Of a stretch of 64,000 nucleotides of DNA, positions 31,009 to 42,735 are shown one piece after another. Each line of letters opens with the position of its first letter. The first letter of the stretch is position 1. The position numbers and the translations under genes were made by a program. This DNA is from Anodontia alba (Eukaryota > Mollusca > Bivalvia > Lucinida > Lucinidae): NCBI GenBank assembly GCA_964016985.1, contig OZ024823.1:63322514-63386513 (forward strand), read 5' to 3'. Below the pieces are notes generated by a model, which had not been told where the DNA came from, made no database searches, and saw only the letters and a list, made by a program, of their open reading frames with translations.

Positions 31009-33171
31009 CAAGAGGGACATGATGTCCCTATATCGCTCACTTGAGTATCACAGCACTCAAGGAGAATATGACTTAATCAGAGGAACATTTCTGCAAAATT
31101 ATTTTGAAATCAGACCATAGGCCTAGGAGGAGATGTTGTTTAAAGGTTTTTCTATTTTTAGCTTTGGTGGCCATTTTACTCAGCAGAGCAGAACCATTTT
31201 AGCAATTCTGGTAAAGAGGTATTAGAGGAACATTTCTGTGAAATTATTTTGAAATCAGGCCCTTTGCCTAGGAGGGGATGTTGTTTAAAGATTTTCTTTT
31301 TTTTTTGCTCTGGACGCCATTTTGTTTAGCAGAACGGCACCATTTTAGCAATTTTGGTAGAGGGTCACTCAAGAAACATTCCTGTAAAATTATTTCAAAA
31401 TCCATTAACAGGTTTTGGAGGAAATGTCTTAAGTAAATTGTTAACAGACGCATGACAGTCTATGCCCTTTTTCTATTTTTAGCTCTGGTGGCCATTTTGT
31501 TTAGCCAAAGGGAACCATTTTAGCAATCTTGGTCAAGGGACATAAGAGGAACATTTCTGTGAAATTATTTTGAAATCCGGTCATAGGCCTAAGAGGAGAT
31601 GTTTAATGGTTTTTTCATTTTTAGCTCTGGCAGCGATTTTGTTCAGCAGAGCAGAACCATTTTAGCAATTTTGGTAAAGGGGCATTAGAGGAACATTTCT
31701 GTGAAATTATGTTGAAATCGGGCCATTAGCCTGGGCGGAGATGTCCTTTAAAAGTTTTTTTCTTTTTAGCTCTGGCGGCCATTTTGTTCAGCCGAGTGGA
31801 ACCATTTTAGGAATTTTGGTCGAGGGTCACTCAAGGAACATTCCTGTAAAATTATTTCAAAACTGTTGATAGACGCATGAAAGTCTACGCCCTTTTTTCT
31901 TTTTTTAGCTCTGGTGGCCATTTTGTTCAGCCAAATGGACCCATTTTTGCAATTTTGGTAAAGGGTCAAAAGAGGAATATTTCTGTGAAATTATTTTGAA
32001 ATCTGTTCATAGGCCTAAGAGGAGATGTCGTTTAAAGGTTTTTCTATTTTTAGCTCTGATCACCATTTTGTTTAGCAGAGTGGAACCATTTTAGCAATTT
32101 TGGTACAGGGGCATTAGAGAAACATTTCTGTGAAATTATTTTGAAATCAGGCCACTGGCATGGGAGATGTCGTTTAAAGGTTTTTCTATTTTGAGCTCTG
32201 GTGGCCATTTTGTTTAGCAGAGCGGAACCATTTTAGAAATTTTGGTAGAGGGTCACTTAAGGAACATTCCTGTAAAATTATTTCAAAATCAATTAACCGG
32301 TTTAGGAGAAGATGTCTCTTAAGTAAATTGTTGACTGATGCATGACAGTCTACGCCCTTTTTCTATTTTTAGCTCTGGCTGCCATTTTAGTCAGCAGAGC
32401 CAAACCATTTTAGCAATTTTGGTAAAGAGGCATTAGAGGAACATTTCAGTAAAATTATTTTGAAATCGGGCCCTTGGCCTAGAAGGTGTCGTTTAAAGGT
32501 TTTTTCTATTTTTACCTCTGGTGGCCATTTTTTTTAGCGTAGTGGAACCATTTTAGCAATTTTGGTAAAGGGGCAAGAGAGGAACACTTCTGTGAAATTA
32601 TTTTGAAATTGGCCATTGGCCTGGAAGGAGATGTCGTTTAAAGGTTTTTTCTATTTTTACCTCTGGTGGCCATTTTGTTTAGCAGAGCAAAACGATTTTA
32701 GCAATTTTGGTAAAGGGGCATCAGAGGAACATTTCTGTGAAATTATTTTGAAATCGGGCCATTGGCCTGGAAGGAGATGTCATTTAAAAGTTTTTCTATT
32801 TTTAGCTCTGGTGGCCATCTTGTTTAGCAGAGCAAAACTATTTAGGCAATTTTGGTAGAGGGTCATCTAAAAAACATTCCTGTGAAATTATTTCAAAATC
32901 CATTCAGTGGCCTAGGAGGAGATGTTGTTTTAAGGTTTTTCTATTTTTTAGCTCTGGTGCCATTTTGTTTAGCGGAGCAGAACCATTAGGCAATTTTGGT
33001 AGAGGGTCACCTACGGAACATTCCTGTAAAATTATTTCAAAATCCATTCACTGGTTTAGGAGGAGACGTCTTTTAAGTAAATTGTTGACAGATGCACGAC
33101 GCAAGACGCACGACGGACGAAGACTGGTCACAAAAGCTCATCTTGAGCCTTTGGCTCAGGTGAGCTAAAAA
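31009..33171. mobile_element. 145-bp tandem-array element with higher-order repeats
   Basis: The left end is ACAAGAGGGACATGATGTCCC followed by GCTCACTTGAG (31041-31051). The right end is CTCAGGTGAGC (33155-33165), preceded by an ACGACGGACGA run. Type A monomers contain AACATTTCTGTGAAATTATT; type B contain AACATTCCTGTAAAATTATT and a vestigial tail (GACGCATGACAGTCTA) at about 31445, 31868, 32336 and 33085. The order is mostly A-A-B. No coding. Confidence 0.75.
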
Positions 33172-33525
33172 AAATAAGTTGAAAATGTGCAAAAAGTTTT
33201 AACAGGTAATGGCAGGATAACCCCAAAACCACACGCTCATCTTCATACCATGTAGAACAAGTATGCATAGTTTCCAAATGATCCGTAGAAAAGTCCAAGA
33301 GGAGTTGCACCCACAAGATATCTTTTCTAATACTAATCGAACCTGGAAAGAAACTAAATCTAAAAAGTGGAAAAGTTGACAAAAAATAATGGGAGGCTAA
33401 CCCAAAAACCACAAGAACATTTTCAGCCTATGTAGAACAAGTATGCATAGTTTCAAAATGATGGGTGGAAAACTCCAGGAGGAGTTGCACCCACAAAGTA
33501 TCTATTCTAATACTAACTAGACAAA
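33172..33525. repeat. Array C, right part
   Basis: Two monomers matching 16320-16681: ACCACACGCTCATCTTC, AGTATGCATAGTTT and GGAGTTGCACCCACAA. It follows directly after the GAGCTAAAAA end of the previous element. This is the outermost recognisable layer of the nest. Confidence 0.6.
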
Positions 33526-34450
33526 GTGCCCTGTGGGGGCAGGTATGCCCCCAACCAGTGCTATTGCCCCTTTTAAAGAGGGCAAAGTATATAGCTTTGC
33601 CTCTGGAGATGGCACCTATACTCCACATACTTTGTATGTCAAGGGTATAATGTCCTTCAGAATATTTAACAAAATGGAGTCAGTTAGGGTTGTCATTCTT
33701 GTATGTGATATGCGTACACAATGTCCTCTACATATTGGTGAAGTATCATGCAAATATCTTACAGGGTTTTAGAAATATGGCCTGCACAAGATTTAAGAAC
33801 TAAGGGAAATAACTCCAGAATGTCAGAGTTGTCATTTTTGTATATGACACACCTACTCAATGTTCTGTACAGATTGGTGAGGTATCATGGAAATATCTTA
33901 AAGGGTTATAGAGTTATAGCCTGCACAAGATTAAACAACTAAAAGAGATAACTCCAGAACGGAGTCAGTTAGTTTGATAAGTCCTGAAGGGATTCAGAGT
34001 TGACATTCTTGTACATGACATGCCTACTCAATGTCCTCCACATATTGGTGAAGTATCTTGAAAATATCTGAAAGGGTTTTAGAGATATGGCCTGCATAAG
34101 ATTTAACAACTGAGGGAAATAACTCCAGAATGTCTACATGCCTACTCAGTGTCCTCTAATTATTGAAGTATCATGAAAATATCTTAAAGGGTTTTAAAGT
34201 TATGGTCCTCACAAAATTTTACATTTTTGGGAGACTAAGGGAGATAATTCATGAACCATCAGAGTTGTCATTCTTGTATGCAACACTCCTACCAAATGCC
34301 CTCTACGAACTAACAAAGTTTCATGAAAATAGCTCAGATGGTATCGGAGTTATGGGCTGCACAATAATGCATTTACAGACAGACAGACTAACGGACAGAT
34401 GCCAAGCTGATTGCTATAGCCCCCGAGCCTATCGGTTGGGGAGTAAAGAA
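33526..34450. mobile_element. Tandem-array element with terminal hairpin
   Basis: Monomers of about 150 bp share TGTCATTCTTGTATATGACA, CATATTGGTGAAGTATC and GGCCTGCACAAGATTTAA. The element ends in ACAGACAGACTAACGGACAG (34375-34396) and a hairpin (AGCCCCCGAGCCTATCGG then TTGGGGAGT). Confidence 0.6.
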
Positions 34451-34474
34451 ATATAACAAAAGGTCTTGATGATA

Positions 34475-36463
34475 TAGCTATATAAACTTAAATGCACATG
34501 ACATGCCTACTGGTCCTCCTCTTCATTTCTATTAAATATTATCATATTACCTCAAACAGTATGGGAGTTATTGCCTGCACAAGATTTCGGCTTCAGGGAA
34601 GATAACTACTTAACAAAAGGAAAGAGAGTTGTCTCTCTTGCATGTGACATGCCTACTGGTCCTCCTCTTTGTTCCTACCAAATATTACCAAAATATGTCT
34701 AAGGGTATCAAAGTTGGGGAATGCACAAGGATGAGTACAATTTCTGCTTCAGGGGAGATAACTACATAACAAATAAAATCAGAGTTGTCTCTCTTGCATG
34801 CGACATGCCTACTGGTCCTCTTTATCCCTACCAAATATTATCAAATTATCTCAAACAGTATGGCCTGCACAAAATTTTGGCTTCAGGGGAGATAACTACA
34901 TAACAAAGACAGTGAGAGTTGTCTCTCTTGACATGACACGCCTACTGGTCCTCCTCTTCATTGCCACTAAATATTACGAAAATATGTCTAAGGGTATCAA
35001 AGTTATGGAGTGCACAAGGATGAGTCTACATTTTCTGCTTCAGGGAAGATAACTACATAACAAATGAGGTGAGAGTTGTCTCCCTTGCATGCGACACACC
35101 TACTGGTCTTCCTCTGTATCCCTACCAAATATTGTTTGTTTGTGTTGAGGTTTTACGGCCCAGACAACCCAATGGGGTCATGTCGAGCGCGGTCAGTTTA
35201 CCTAACCACACGTTTACTGGGCAGGCTCAGTCCTCTAAGCGGTTAACCAGTATTGTGCACATTCTTTCGCCAGAAACTGACAACTGCCCTTCTTGAATCA
35301 GTGGAAGGGAGAGAATGACCCTAGAAAATATTTCATGATCAATCTCCACGAAAGAATGTTGCCGACCTCGGCGGAGATTGAACCCGTGTCCTCCTGGTCT
35401 CCAGTCGGACGGCACATCTAACTGAGCCACCGAGGCCGGCCCCTACCAAATATTATCAAATTATCTCAAACAGTAGGCGAGTTATGGCCTGCACAAGATT
35501 TCCTCTTCAGGGGAGATAACTACATAACGAAGACAGTGAGAGTTGTCTCTCTTGCATGTGACATGCCTACTGGTCCTCCTCTTCATTCCAGCTACATATT
35601 ACCAAAATATGTCTAAGGGTATCAAAGTTATGGAGTGCACAAGGACGTCTACAATTTCTGCTTCAGGGGAGATAACTACATAACAAATAAAGTCAGAGTT
35701 GTCTCTCTTGTATGTGACACACCTTCTGGTCCTCCTCTTCATCCCTACCAAATATCAAATTATCTCAAACAGTATGGGGTTGTGGCCTGCACAAGATTTT
35801 GGCTTCAGGGGAGATAACTACATGACGAAGACAGTGAGAGTTGTCTCTCTTGCAAGCGACATACTTACTGGTCCTCCTCTTTATCCCTACCAAATATTAT
35901 CAAATTATCTCAAACAGTATGGGAGTTATGGCCTGCACAAGATTTCAGCTTCAGGGGAGGTAACTACATAATGAAGACAGTGAGAGTTGTCTTTCTTGCA
36001 TGTGACATGCCTACTGGTCCTCCTCTTCATTCCTACCAAATATTACCAAAATATGTCTAAGAGTATCAAAGTTATGGAGCGCACACGAATGAGTCTACAA
36101 TTTCTGCTTCAGGAGAGGTGACTACATAACGGATAAAGTGAGAGTTGTCTCTTGCACGCGATACACTAACTGGTCCTCCTCTTGACCCCTACCAAATATT
36201 ATCAAATAATATCAAACAGTATGGGAGTTAAGGCCTGCACAAGATTTTGGCTTCAGGGAAGATAACTACATAACGAAGACAGTGAGAGTCGTATCTCTTG
36301 TATGTGACACGCCTACTGGTCCTCCTCTACATTCCTACCAAATATTATTGAAATTTGTCTAAGGGTATCAAAGTTATGAAGCACACAAGGACGCGTCTAC
36401 GGATGAACAGACGGATGCCATGCTGATCGCTATATCCCCCGATCCCATCGGTCGGGGGATAAA
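34475..36463. mobile_element. Dimeric tandem-array element (with SINE inside)
   Basis: Two alternating monomer types of about 150 bp both contain GAGAGTTGTCTCTCTTG and CTACTGGTCCTCCTCTT. One continues ACCAAAATATGTCTAAGGG; the other ATCAAATTATCTCAAACAG. The end has ACGGATGAACAGACGGATGCC and a strong hairpin at 36434-36460 (ATCCCCCGA facing TCGGGGGAT). A SINE interrupts it at 35134-35440. Confidence 0.65.
35134..35440 (-). mobile_element. tRNA-headed SINE, full-length copy
   Basis: 307 bp flanked by a perfect 14-bp target duplication CCCTACCAAATATT (35120-35133 and 35441-35454). The tRNA head is on the minus strand near 35440 and the tail near 35134 (TGTTTGTTTG). Box B reads ATTCAATCTC here (one of the sites is mutated relative to GGTTCAACCCC), so promoter strength may be reduced. 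Confidence 0.93.
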
Positions 36464-36465
36464 AA

Positions 36466-38245
36466 GCCTCTTCAAGAATAACAAAGGGAAATAACGCTAA
36501 GTGAATTAAGCCCTAGGCCCTATTTTTCTCTAAAAGCAACATCTCATCCATATGAACATTTATGCAAAACAATTCCGTAAATTATTTAGCAAGATAAGAA
36601 GAAGACACCAAAATGTAACGGACGGACATATCAGGAATAACAAAGGGAAATAACAGTAAAAGCAGTAATCTCTGGGTCCTTATTTTTTCTCTAACAGCAA
36701 CATCTCATCCATATCAGCATTTATGCAACATATATAAAGATCCCTTAAATCATTTAGTAAGACTAAAAGCTAAAAGCATAACATAATGCACACATCAAGA
36801 ATATCAAAGGGAAATAACTGTTAAGGAATTAACCCCAAGGCCCATTTTTTTCTCTTACAGCAACATCTCATAAACATCAACATGTACGCAAAATATGAAA
36901 AGATTCCTTAAAGGACCTGGTATGATAACCTATATGTTTGGCCCCCAGAAAATCTGTTTTGTAGAATTTCTATTATAATAGCAAAATTATGCATATTGCA
37001 AAGCTCTAACATCAAATGAATTAAAAATCATAAAAATAACCAGGTCATTCACAAATAAATTGTGCTTTTTACCTTCACCCTACCCCTACCCCCAGCTGAT
37101 TTTGACTTAAGTGATGAATTTCGTCACCTTCGAGGCTTTCAAAATATATCAACCAAGCCTCCAGCACATTTCATATTTTCTATATAGGTAAAGTTTTGAT
37201 ATGTCAACATGTGAAAAAAATAAATGTGCTGGAGTAGGGCTCTATGTTAATTTTTAATTTTTCATCACCAAACTTGCAGATTTTATGCCATTTTGCCAGG
37301 TGTTTCAACATAAAAATGGCCATATCTCCGCTCATAATAAAAATAAATATATGGTGTGGGTAATCATTTTTTTAGTTAGGACCCAAGCAATAATTTGGTA
37401 CATGTTTCACTTTGATCCGGTGAAATTTTTCATTATTCGAATCTTGCTATGATAACTTCACTTAGTATACAGCTGGTTAACAGTGCTATCTGACATACTC
37501 ATATGAGTGCACCAAAGGAAAGCTATAATCAAGCGCTCTCAAAAGCATTTCTTAATGTCCTTTACCTTCAAAAGAATGGCTTTCAATCATGATTTTCTTA
37601 TAATTTTATGTTAAATTTATTAACAATATACAGTGTGACAGAAATCATGTTTTTCTGAGGATGCCAGAAGAGGAAACCATTTATTTCAGTTTATTTCCTT
37701 AAACCAAGCCTGCTAACAAGCAAAATAATGCACTCTGAAGAGAATTTGATTGGGGGCAAAAATGGCCCTTATCATACCAGGTGTTTTTTAACAATATCTG
37801 CAAAACATGAAAAGATTCCTTAAATTATTTAGCAAGACAAGAAGCAGAAACCAAAACTCTGTTTCAAGAATAACAAAGGGAAATAACTCTAAAGGAATTA
37901 ACTCCTAGGCCTTTATTTTTCTCTAACGGCAACATCTCATCATTATCAACCATTATGAAAAATAGGAAAAGATTCCTTAAATTATTTAGCAAGACAAAAA
38001 GCAGAAACTAAAACGCCTTTTCAAAAATAACAAAGGGAAATAACTCTAAAGGAATTAATCCCTAGGCCCTTATTTTTTCTCTAACAGCAACATCTCATCA
38101 ATAACATTTATGCAAAATAAGAAAAGATTCCTTAAATTATTTAGCAAGATAAGAAGCAGAAACCAAAACGTAACGGATATACTGACAGATGTGAAAACAG
38201 TATACACTGCCCCCAACCCCTACTAACATAGTTTGCAGAGTGTAT
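36466..38245. mobile_element. Tandem-array element, same family as 1200-2415
   Basis: Monomers share AACAAAGGGAAATAAC, AACATCTCATCCATAT and AAGATTCCTTAAATTATTTA. The end (GTAACGGATATACTGACAG, then a run of C and TGCAGAGTGTATAAAA) parallels the family end at 2320-2410. An 868-bp element with terminal inverted repeats is inserted at 36915-37782. Confidence 0.65.
36915..37782. mobile_element. 868-bp element with terminal inverted repeats
   Basis: The ends are ACCTGGTATGATAA (36915-36928) and TTATCATACCAGGT (37769-37782), 14 bp perfect, with weaker matching further in (both sides reach a run of C/G around GGCCCCC and GGGGGC). The interior is non-coding. Array monomers lie on both sides. A target duplication is not clear. 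It is probably a non-autonomous DNA transposon of unknown superfamily. Confidence 0.8.
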
Positions 38246-38408
38246 AAAAAAACGTGAGCTTATATTTCATTGAAACTTTTCTAAATGGGAGAATTTTAAA
38301 TGAAAATCTAGCCATATATCTGAAACAATAACAAAATAACCCAAAATGTTACATGCTGATATTAAAATTCAACATGTTATTGGTTAAAACTATCTGTCAT
38401 CTGTTGTG

Positions 38409-38905
38409 GATCTAGAGGCCCAAGTGGGCCAGAAATCACTCACCTGGATTAGGTGGATCATGATATGTTACATTCTGCCATGGAGGCCATCTTTGGCTAT
38501 CAGATCAGATTGCCTTTAGCAATGCAGAATCTGATGTTATTTGAAGAGATTCAAGATTGCCACCATGGCGCCATCTTGGTTAATGGAACTGAAGGATTTA
38601 GCAATTCTGAATTTCCATAACACCCCAATGCCTCCCATCAAGTTTAAGCTCAGTCAGACTAACCATTTGGGAGCAGATGTAATTTGAAGATTTTCAAGAT
38701 GGCTGCCATGGTGGCCATCTTGGATATCAGAACAGAACCATTTTAGGAATTCTTAATCTCCATGCTGCCCAGATGCCTTCCATCAAGTTTCTGCTCCATG
38801 TAACTAACTGTTCGGGAGAAGATAACAACTGAAGACTTTCAAGATGGCCACCATGGTAAACAGACAATGGCATAAGCTGACCTGAAGGGAAGCTCCAGGT
38901 GAGCT
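38409..38905. mobile_element. Short tandem-array element next to the THADA exon
   Basis: The left end is TCTAGAGGCCCAAGTGGGCC, then CTCACCTGG (38439-38447); the right end is CCAGGTGAGCT (38895-38905). About three monomers carry AAGATGGCTGCCATGGTGGCC. It sits 165 bp from the donor of the THADA exon at 39070. Confidence 0.65.
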
Positions 38906-39069
38906 GTAATGCAGATTATATTTCATTTCCTTTGGGATCATTGGGCCCATTGTGATTTATTTCAAAATGGTGTAAAATATCTGAAAATTGAGTAAAAGGA
39001 CAGAAAAGCAGAGTTTATACAGGAGAGGAAAGAGAAATATTAAAAGAAGGAAAAGCAATTCAGTTATAC

Positions 39070-39206
39070 TTTGATATTGTTCCAGCACCATGACAACATG
39101 TACTGGTACTCTGGTGAAAGAGATGTAGACTCCTCATAATCAGGCTGGTTCTCTGTCAGCAAAGTTTCTAAAGCCATACCAATCTCAGCGAATGATGGAC
39201 AAGCTT
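39070..39206 (-). CDS. THADA: THADA/Trm732 homologue, internal exon upstream of DUF2428
   Basis: A 137-nt exon on the minus strand: two bases of a split codon, then 45 codons with no stop. The acceptor is CACTTTTCAG (39207-39216), with the donor GTATAACT beginning at 39069. The peptide runs ACPSFAEIGMALETLLTENQ, then an acidic linker, then SPEYQYMLSWCWNNIK. The end joins in phase to ESCYCLGEV of 15104-15229, giving the Trp-...-Lys-Glu-...-Leu-Gly pattern at the start of the DUF2428 region. The preceding exon must end with one base of a codon; I did not find it between 39207 and 64000. Host context: an intron of 23,840 bp follows. The assignment uses remembered family features; a protein search would settle it. 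Confidence 0.8.
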
Positions 39207-39896
39207 CTGAAAAGTGTAAAGTAAGCATGTGTTATATGACCAACCACCTTACTTCCTGCAATTTATCTGAACATAGCTTCAGATAAGGTGATAAAAAAGT
39301 ATACAGTTTTCTTACTTTTCCACAAAACCACATGTTGTGGTACTCATTAGAAGTGCCTCTGCTAGACACTTCTAATGTGTACCCACAATATATGTTTTCA
39401 TGGAGAAGTAAGAAATCTGTTAACCTGGTATTCTCTCTTATCTGGAGCTATGTGAAATGATAATTTTGGATATGTTTTTGATAGTTTTGCACCAAACTAT
39501 CACAATGGAATCATCTCAAAGAGGAAACTTGCACCAAAACCTATCATCAATTGCACCAAAACCTATCATCAAGGTGATTCCAATGTCAGAGTACCCATGT
39601 TTGGTGCTCTTGCCAAGATGATGCCAAGGAGTTCAAATGGATAAAGATATGCTTTAGTGCAAAATCATACATGTGATATTTTCTGGGACACAAAGTGGGA
39701 GATCGGCAATTTTTAGGAGGGAAATCTTGGTCTAAAAGAGGGAGATTTTTTCGTGGACCGAAATATTCAGTTTTAGTAGCAAGATCTGTTTTTTTTTGTC
39801 ATACGGTAGACCACTGTAAAATGTTTTAATTTTCAATGTCTGGTGACTAAGGTCACTGAATAATGTTAGTTTCTTTTGTATAACATGTTCACTCTT
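39207..39896. other. Intronic sequence upstream of THADA exon
   Basis: It contains a short dispersed repeat (near 39365-39450, GAGCTATGTG) related to 14850-14935. A 22-bp direct duplication around TTGCACCAAAACCTATCATC lies near 39530-39573. No exon recognised. Confidence 0.4.
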
Positions 39897-40190
39897 CAAT
39901 TGTCCATGTATGACTGAAATACTGTTGAAAGGCTATAACCATATATTATATTCACCCTTTTATGAACCATGTTCATCCTTTCATTGTCTTGATCAATTGT
40001 CCATGTATGACTGAAATACTGTTGAAAGGCTATAACCATATACTATATTCACCATTTTATGACCCATGCTCATCCTTTCATTGTCTTGATCAATTGTCCA
40101 CGTATGACTGAAATACTGTTGAAAGGCTATAACCATATATGATATTGATATACTTTTTGCAGCTCCTGGCTATTGTTTATCTGTCTTTGC
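39897..40190. repeat. 97-bp tandem repeat
   Basis: TCAATTGTCCATGTATGACT starts at 39897, 39993 and 40090, a step of 96-97 bp, with ATACTGTTGAAAGGCTATAA in each unit. Copies are almost identical. No known family. Confidence 0.8.
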
Positions 40191-41342
40191 TGCAACTTCT
40201 GTTATTTTTTTATAAGTGGGAGACAACTCTAACAGCCTGAGAGGACACTTCACCAACAAAAGTACCTTGCCGCTCATGCCACTGACCAAAACAGTGACTG
40301 ACGCAACCGGGCCGAGGCATCCTCTCAGTCAATTGAGGATCTACGTAATTTATAGAACTGATTTCAAAGAGCCCAGTAACAAATGAGAATTCCATGTTTT
40401 TAAGCACAGGCTGATCTGAGTCTCTGTATTTTGCACAGGTTATATGACACAATTTTTCTTGTTCAGTGTGGGGAATCCACGTGACCAAATGACTAAGTAC
40501 ACAAAGTATGTTACTATTTTTAGCTCCACATCAGGTAGAATTTTTTTAGAACATCTCTATTCATACCAGAATGAATTTGTTCAAATAAAGCATAGAGTAC
40601 ACAGAAAATCAAGCTCTTTCTGGTGGTGTAAGCGCTATTCTGTAATCTGATCTGATTCTGGAGAACATTTGGAGAATGTTTTTTGCTGTCAATCTGGACT
40701 ACCAGGACAATGTACATGAATTTTGATGAAAATTGTTTCTAGCATCTATGTGACAGGGTTTGAAGTGAATTCCTTGCTGTAAACATGTCAAAAGCATTTT
40801 CCGAAAAAGTTTCTGTTAATGTATCGGTTTATAAATGCCGTATTTTAATGTTTGCAGTCTTTCCTAAAAATGACCATGTACACAATATCGAATGCCGTAT
40901 CATGCTCAGGAACAGAAAATGATACTGAACACGAAATGTATTTATATCTTTATACAGATACGATCAGAACCCAGTGTATTTTAGAGCTGCATACTATCTT
41001 TTCAGACAATTTTAGTTAAGTCAACTTGACTGAGGGAGAATACCATTTAGCATATATTGGAATAGAAAATTGTCATTTGCAATTCACTATGTTCTAATAG
41101 TATAATTGAACCAAAAGTGACCCTGCCCTTTCTGTCTAAAACATTCGCAAAACCACAAATTGCGAAAATGAAAATGAGAGACAAAAACTCGAAAACAAAA
41201 ACAGTTGAAAAATCTTTGCTTGTTCGATACACCAATACCCACTAATTTGTCATTTTACTTTCTTTCCAAATATATACCAAGTTATTTTACTTAACCTTCA
41301 ATTTCAGGATGAGTTTAAAACTAGAGCTGGTGTTTGTAAAAC
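40191..41342. other. Unassigned AT-rich sequence
   Basis: A 92-codon minus-strand frame at 40210-40488 and a 65-codon one at 40520-40717 stand out slightly, but they show no recognised domain, and no splice sites or start were found to support them. Nothing else is recognised. Confidence 0.35.
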
Positions 41343-42520
41343 ATTATGCCCCCAACTGCCTGAATCTAACACTGCTTGACTCCAACACTGCTTGACTCCA
41401 ACACTGCTTGCCCATGACGGTAACAACAGTACAAATATACGTGATTTCAATGTAATTTTATCAAAAGGGAAATAACTCTAAAAAACAAATATGCCTGACA
41501 AGAAAAATAATACGGGTCAGCTATTTTGTCAAGGGGAACCCATATATAAAATTTCAAACCCTAGCATGCATGGTTCTTAAGACATGGCATGCACAAAAGA
41601 GCGTGATGAATGGACAAATGGACAGACAGACGAAGGCAAAATAATATGCTCCATCAATTTCATTCGAAACTGGGGGCATAATCTACTCATCACTACCAGT
41701 CTATTCATCAAGTTTCAAGGCTCTAGGTCCAACAGTTTTTGAGATATTTTGCTGACAAGGTAAAAATGCCCAAATTTACAAATGGCCATAACTCATGAAA
41801 TATTTTTCAGAATTTATTCAAAAGTTAATCAGGTCACCTACTCATCACTACAAATCCATTCACTAAGTTTCAAGGCTCAAGCTCTAACAATTTTTAAGAT
41901 AACTTGCTGACAAGGTAAAATGCCCAAAATTACAAAGGGCCATAACTCAGTAAGTATTTTTCAAAATTTATTCAAAAGTTAATCAGGTCACCTACTCATC
42001 ACTACCAATCTATTCATCAAGTTTCAAGGCTCTAGCTCCAATAGATTTTGAGATATTTTGCTGACAAGGTAATAATGCCCAAAATTACAATGGGCCATAA
42101 TTCATGAAGTATTTTTCAGAATTTATTCAAAATTAATCAGGTCATCTACTCATCACTACAAATCCATTCAAAAGTTAATCAGGTCATCTACTCATCATTA
42201 CCAGTCTATTCATCAAGTTTCAAGGCTCTAGCTTCAATAGTTTTTGAGATATTTTGCTGACAAGATTGCATCCATATTTTTTCAAAGGGCCATAACTCAG
42301 GAAAGGGGCATAATCCTGTCAAGAAAAAAAATATGTCTCAGCTTTTTTTTTCATGAGGAATCCATATAAGAAATTTCAAAACAGTAGTATGCACGGTTCT
42401 AAAGTTATGCTATGCATCAAAAAGCATGATGGACGGACGGACGGACAGACAGAAGGACGGATGGACAAACGCCCCAGAAGCAATATGCCCCTCCAACTTC
42501 TTTGAAGTTGGGGGCATAAT
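41343..42520. mobile_element. 154-bp tandem-array element with paired ends
   Basis: The left end ATTATGCCCCCAACT (41343-41357) and right end AGTTGGGGGCATAAT (42506-42520) are a perfect 15-bp inverted pair. A second, slightly mutated right end lies at 41668-41682 after a GACAGACAGACGAAGG run. It suggests either a nested or a duplicated end. Monomers start at 41683, 41838, 41992 and 42146 (CTACTCATCACTAC). A GGACGGACGG run at 42429-42462 precedes the right end. No coding. Confidence 0.75.
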
Positions 42521-42587
42521 AAGGGGTCTGATATTGACCAATTTTGCGGCAAGGTGTCCAAGATGAAGATACCCACTGAGGTACAGC

Positions 42588-42735
42588 GTTGTATAGGGTT
42601 GGGTGTAATCTGCAGACCAAACCATGCAAACCAGTGGACCATGGACCGGTCTGCAGTGGACCAAAAGGGGACATTTTGCAGACCAAGTACCTTGCAGACC
42701 AGACTTTGTGCAGACTATATTGTGAATAATTTTGA
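42588..42735. repeat. GCAGACC-rich dispersed repeat, copy 1
   Basis: The copy at 53205-53350 is its reverse complement, with few changes over about 145 bp. It includes TGGACCATGGACCGGTCTGC and GGACATTTTGCAGACCAAGT. Many GCAGACC/GGTCTGC units allow extensive self-pairing. Element class unknown. Confidence 0.75.

Noticed and set aside
31009..33171. CRISPR-like array
   Set aside because: Monomers are long, variable and lack short repeats with unique spacers; the context is eukaryotic and the structure is a tandem-array element.
16320..33525. Segmental duplication as explanation of array C flanks
   Set aside because: The two parts are different monomers of one family, not copies of one another with shared flanks, so interruption by insertion is simpler.
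40210..40488. 92-codon minus-strand frame as possible host exon
   Set aside because: No splice sites or family match that would connect it to the THADA exons; left unassigned.
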